Assembly (NCBI GenBank): GCA_937894185.1
Contig: CALCSA010000070.1
Location: 1-5,532 of the forward strand
Length of the DNA: 5,532 nt
Direction of reading: 5' to 3'
Origin: an uncultured Clostridia bacterium
GTDB lineage: Bacteria > Bacillota > Clostridia > Oscillospirales > Ruminococcaceae
In this document: one piece after another, positions 5,104-5,532 of the stretch
Layout of the letters: each line of letters begins with the position of its first letter
How positions within the stretch are numbered: position 1 is the stretch's first letter
Program-made: the position numbers and the translations under genes
The notes under the pieces: model-generated
The model's input: the letters and a program-made list of their open reading frames with translations, nothing else
Told to the model about the DNA's origin: nothing
Databases searched by the model: none

Positions 5104-5532
5104 TTGGCAACTCACGAAAAACGCAAGCGCCTGATCGAAGAACTGGTGGAGCAGGGCAAGCAGAAGGGCAAGGTTACCACCAAAGAGATCACCGATCTGT
5201 TGGAGGAGCTGGAGCTGGAAGTAGAGCAGGTAGAAAAGCTTTACGATCTATTGGAAAATAACGGAGTCGACATCATCGATAATCTGGCCCAAGAAGACGT
5301 TACCCCTACCCCTGCCAGCGAGGATTTGGAAGTGTCTCTTTCTGCCGAGGGCATCAACATTGACGACCCGGTTAAGGTGTATCTCAAAGAAATCGGCCGG
5401 GTACCTCTGCTCACTCCCGAGGAGGAAGTAGAGCTTGCCACTCGGATGGATCAGGGTGACCTCTTTGCCCGCCAGCGCCTTTCGGAGGCCAACCTGCGGC
5501 TGGTGGTCAGCATTGCCAAGCGGTATGTGGGC
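5104..5532 (+). CDS. rpoD: RNA polymerase primary sigma factor RpoD (sigma-A), N-terminal part
   Basis: Housekeeping sigma factor that directs RNA polymerase to most promoters. The first 143 residues are visible and the gene runs off the window. Region 1.1 spans about 6-60, with the typical KRLIEELVEQGKQKG start and KEITDLLEELEL helix. An acidic, proline-containing linker follows (61-85). Region 1.2 is DDPVKVYLKEIGRVPLLTPEEE (87-108), and region 2.1 begins with RLSEANLRLVVSIAKRYVG (125-143). These motifs identify the primary sigma factor rather than a sporulation or ECF type, because region 1.1 is present. Translation appears to start at TTG. The gene follows dnaG by 149 bases, in the classical dnaG-rpoD order, and probably has its own promoter in that gap. 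Confidence 0.96.
   Translation, partial: MATHEKRKRLIEELVEQGKQKGKVTTKEITDLLEELELEVEQVEKLYDLLENNGVDIIDNLAQEDVTPTPASEDLEVSLSAEGINIDDPVKVYLKEIGRVPLLTPEEEVELATRMDQGDLFARQRLSEANLRLVVSIAKRYVG

Overview
The window is a compact stretch of bacterial chromosome with all genes on the + strand: the 3' part of ddl (D-Ala-D-Ala ligase), rpmE (ribosomal protein L31), a small DUF4177 protein, a YigZ/IMPACT-family protein, a dGTPase-like HD hydrolase, dnaG (primase), and the 5' part of rpoD (primary sigma factor). The order dgt-dnaG-rpoD, strong AGGAGG-type ribosome binding sites, TTG and GTG starts, and protein similarity to Clostridia together suggest a Firmicute. GC-rich codon third positions point to a moderately high-GC clostridium, for example of the Oscillospirales. 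That assignment is inference from gene content and style, not from a search.

Layout. 1-660 is ddl, cut at its 5' end. 661-805 is intergenic and holds an extended -10 promoter for rpmE. 806-1009 is rpmE, followed by a good intrinsic terminator (1029-1059). 1060-1165 carries one weak hairpin and the leader of the DUF4177 gene (1166-1366). yigZ follows after 24 bases (1391-2011), so these two are probably one transcript. 2012-2155 is a structured intergenic region with a nested inverted repeat, a perfect TATAAT and a second inverted repeat, ahead of dgt (2156-3151). dnaG (3197-4954) follows dgt by 45 bases and is probably cotranscribed. 4955-5103 contains a G/C hairpin, another perfect TATAAT and a GC-rich leader hairpin before rpoD (5104 to the window end).

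How the genes fit together. dgt, dnaG and rpoD form a replication/transcription block: dNTP pool control, primer synthesis and the housekeeping sigma factor. This resembles the macromolecular-synthesis operons known from other bacteria, with an extra promoter directly before rpoD. ddl (cell wall), rpmE (ribosome) and yigZ are unrelated housekeeping functions. The DUF4177 protein is the only gene here without a known role.

I see no mobile element, CRISPR array, tRNA, rRNA, defence system or clear novel system. The points worth a second look are regulatory: symmetrical sequences in the dgt and rpoD leaders, and TTG as the likely start codon of both yigZ and rpoD.
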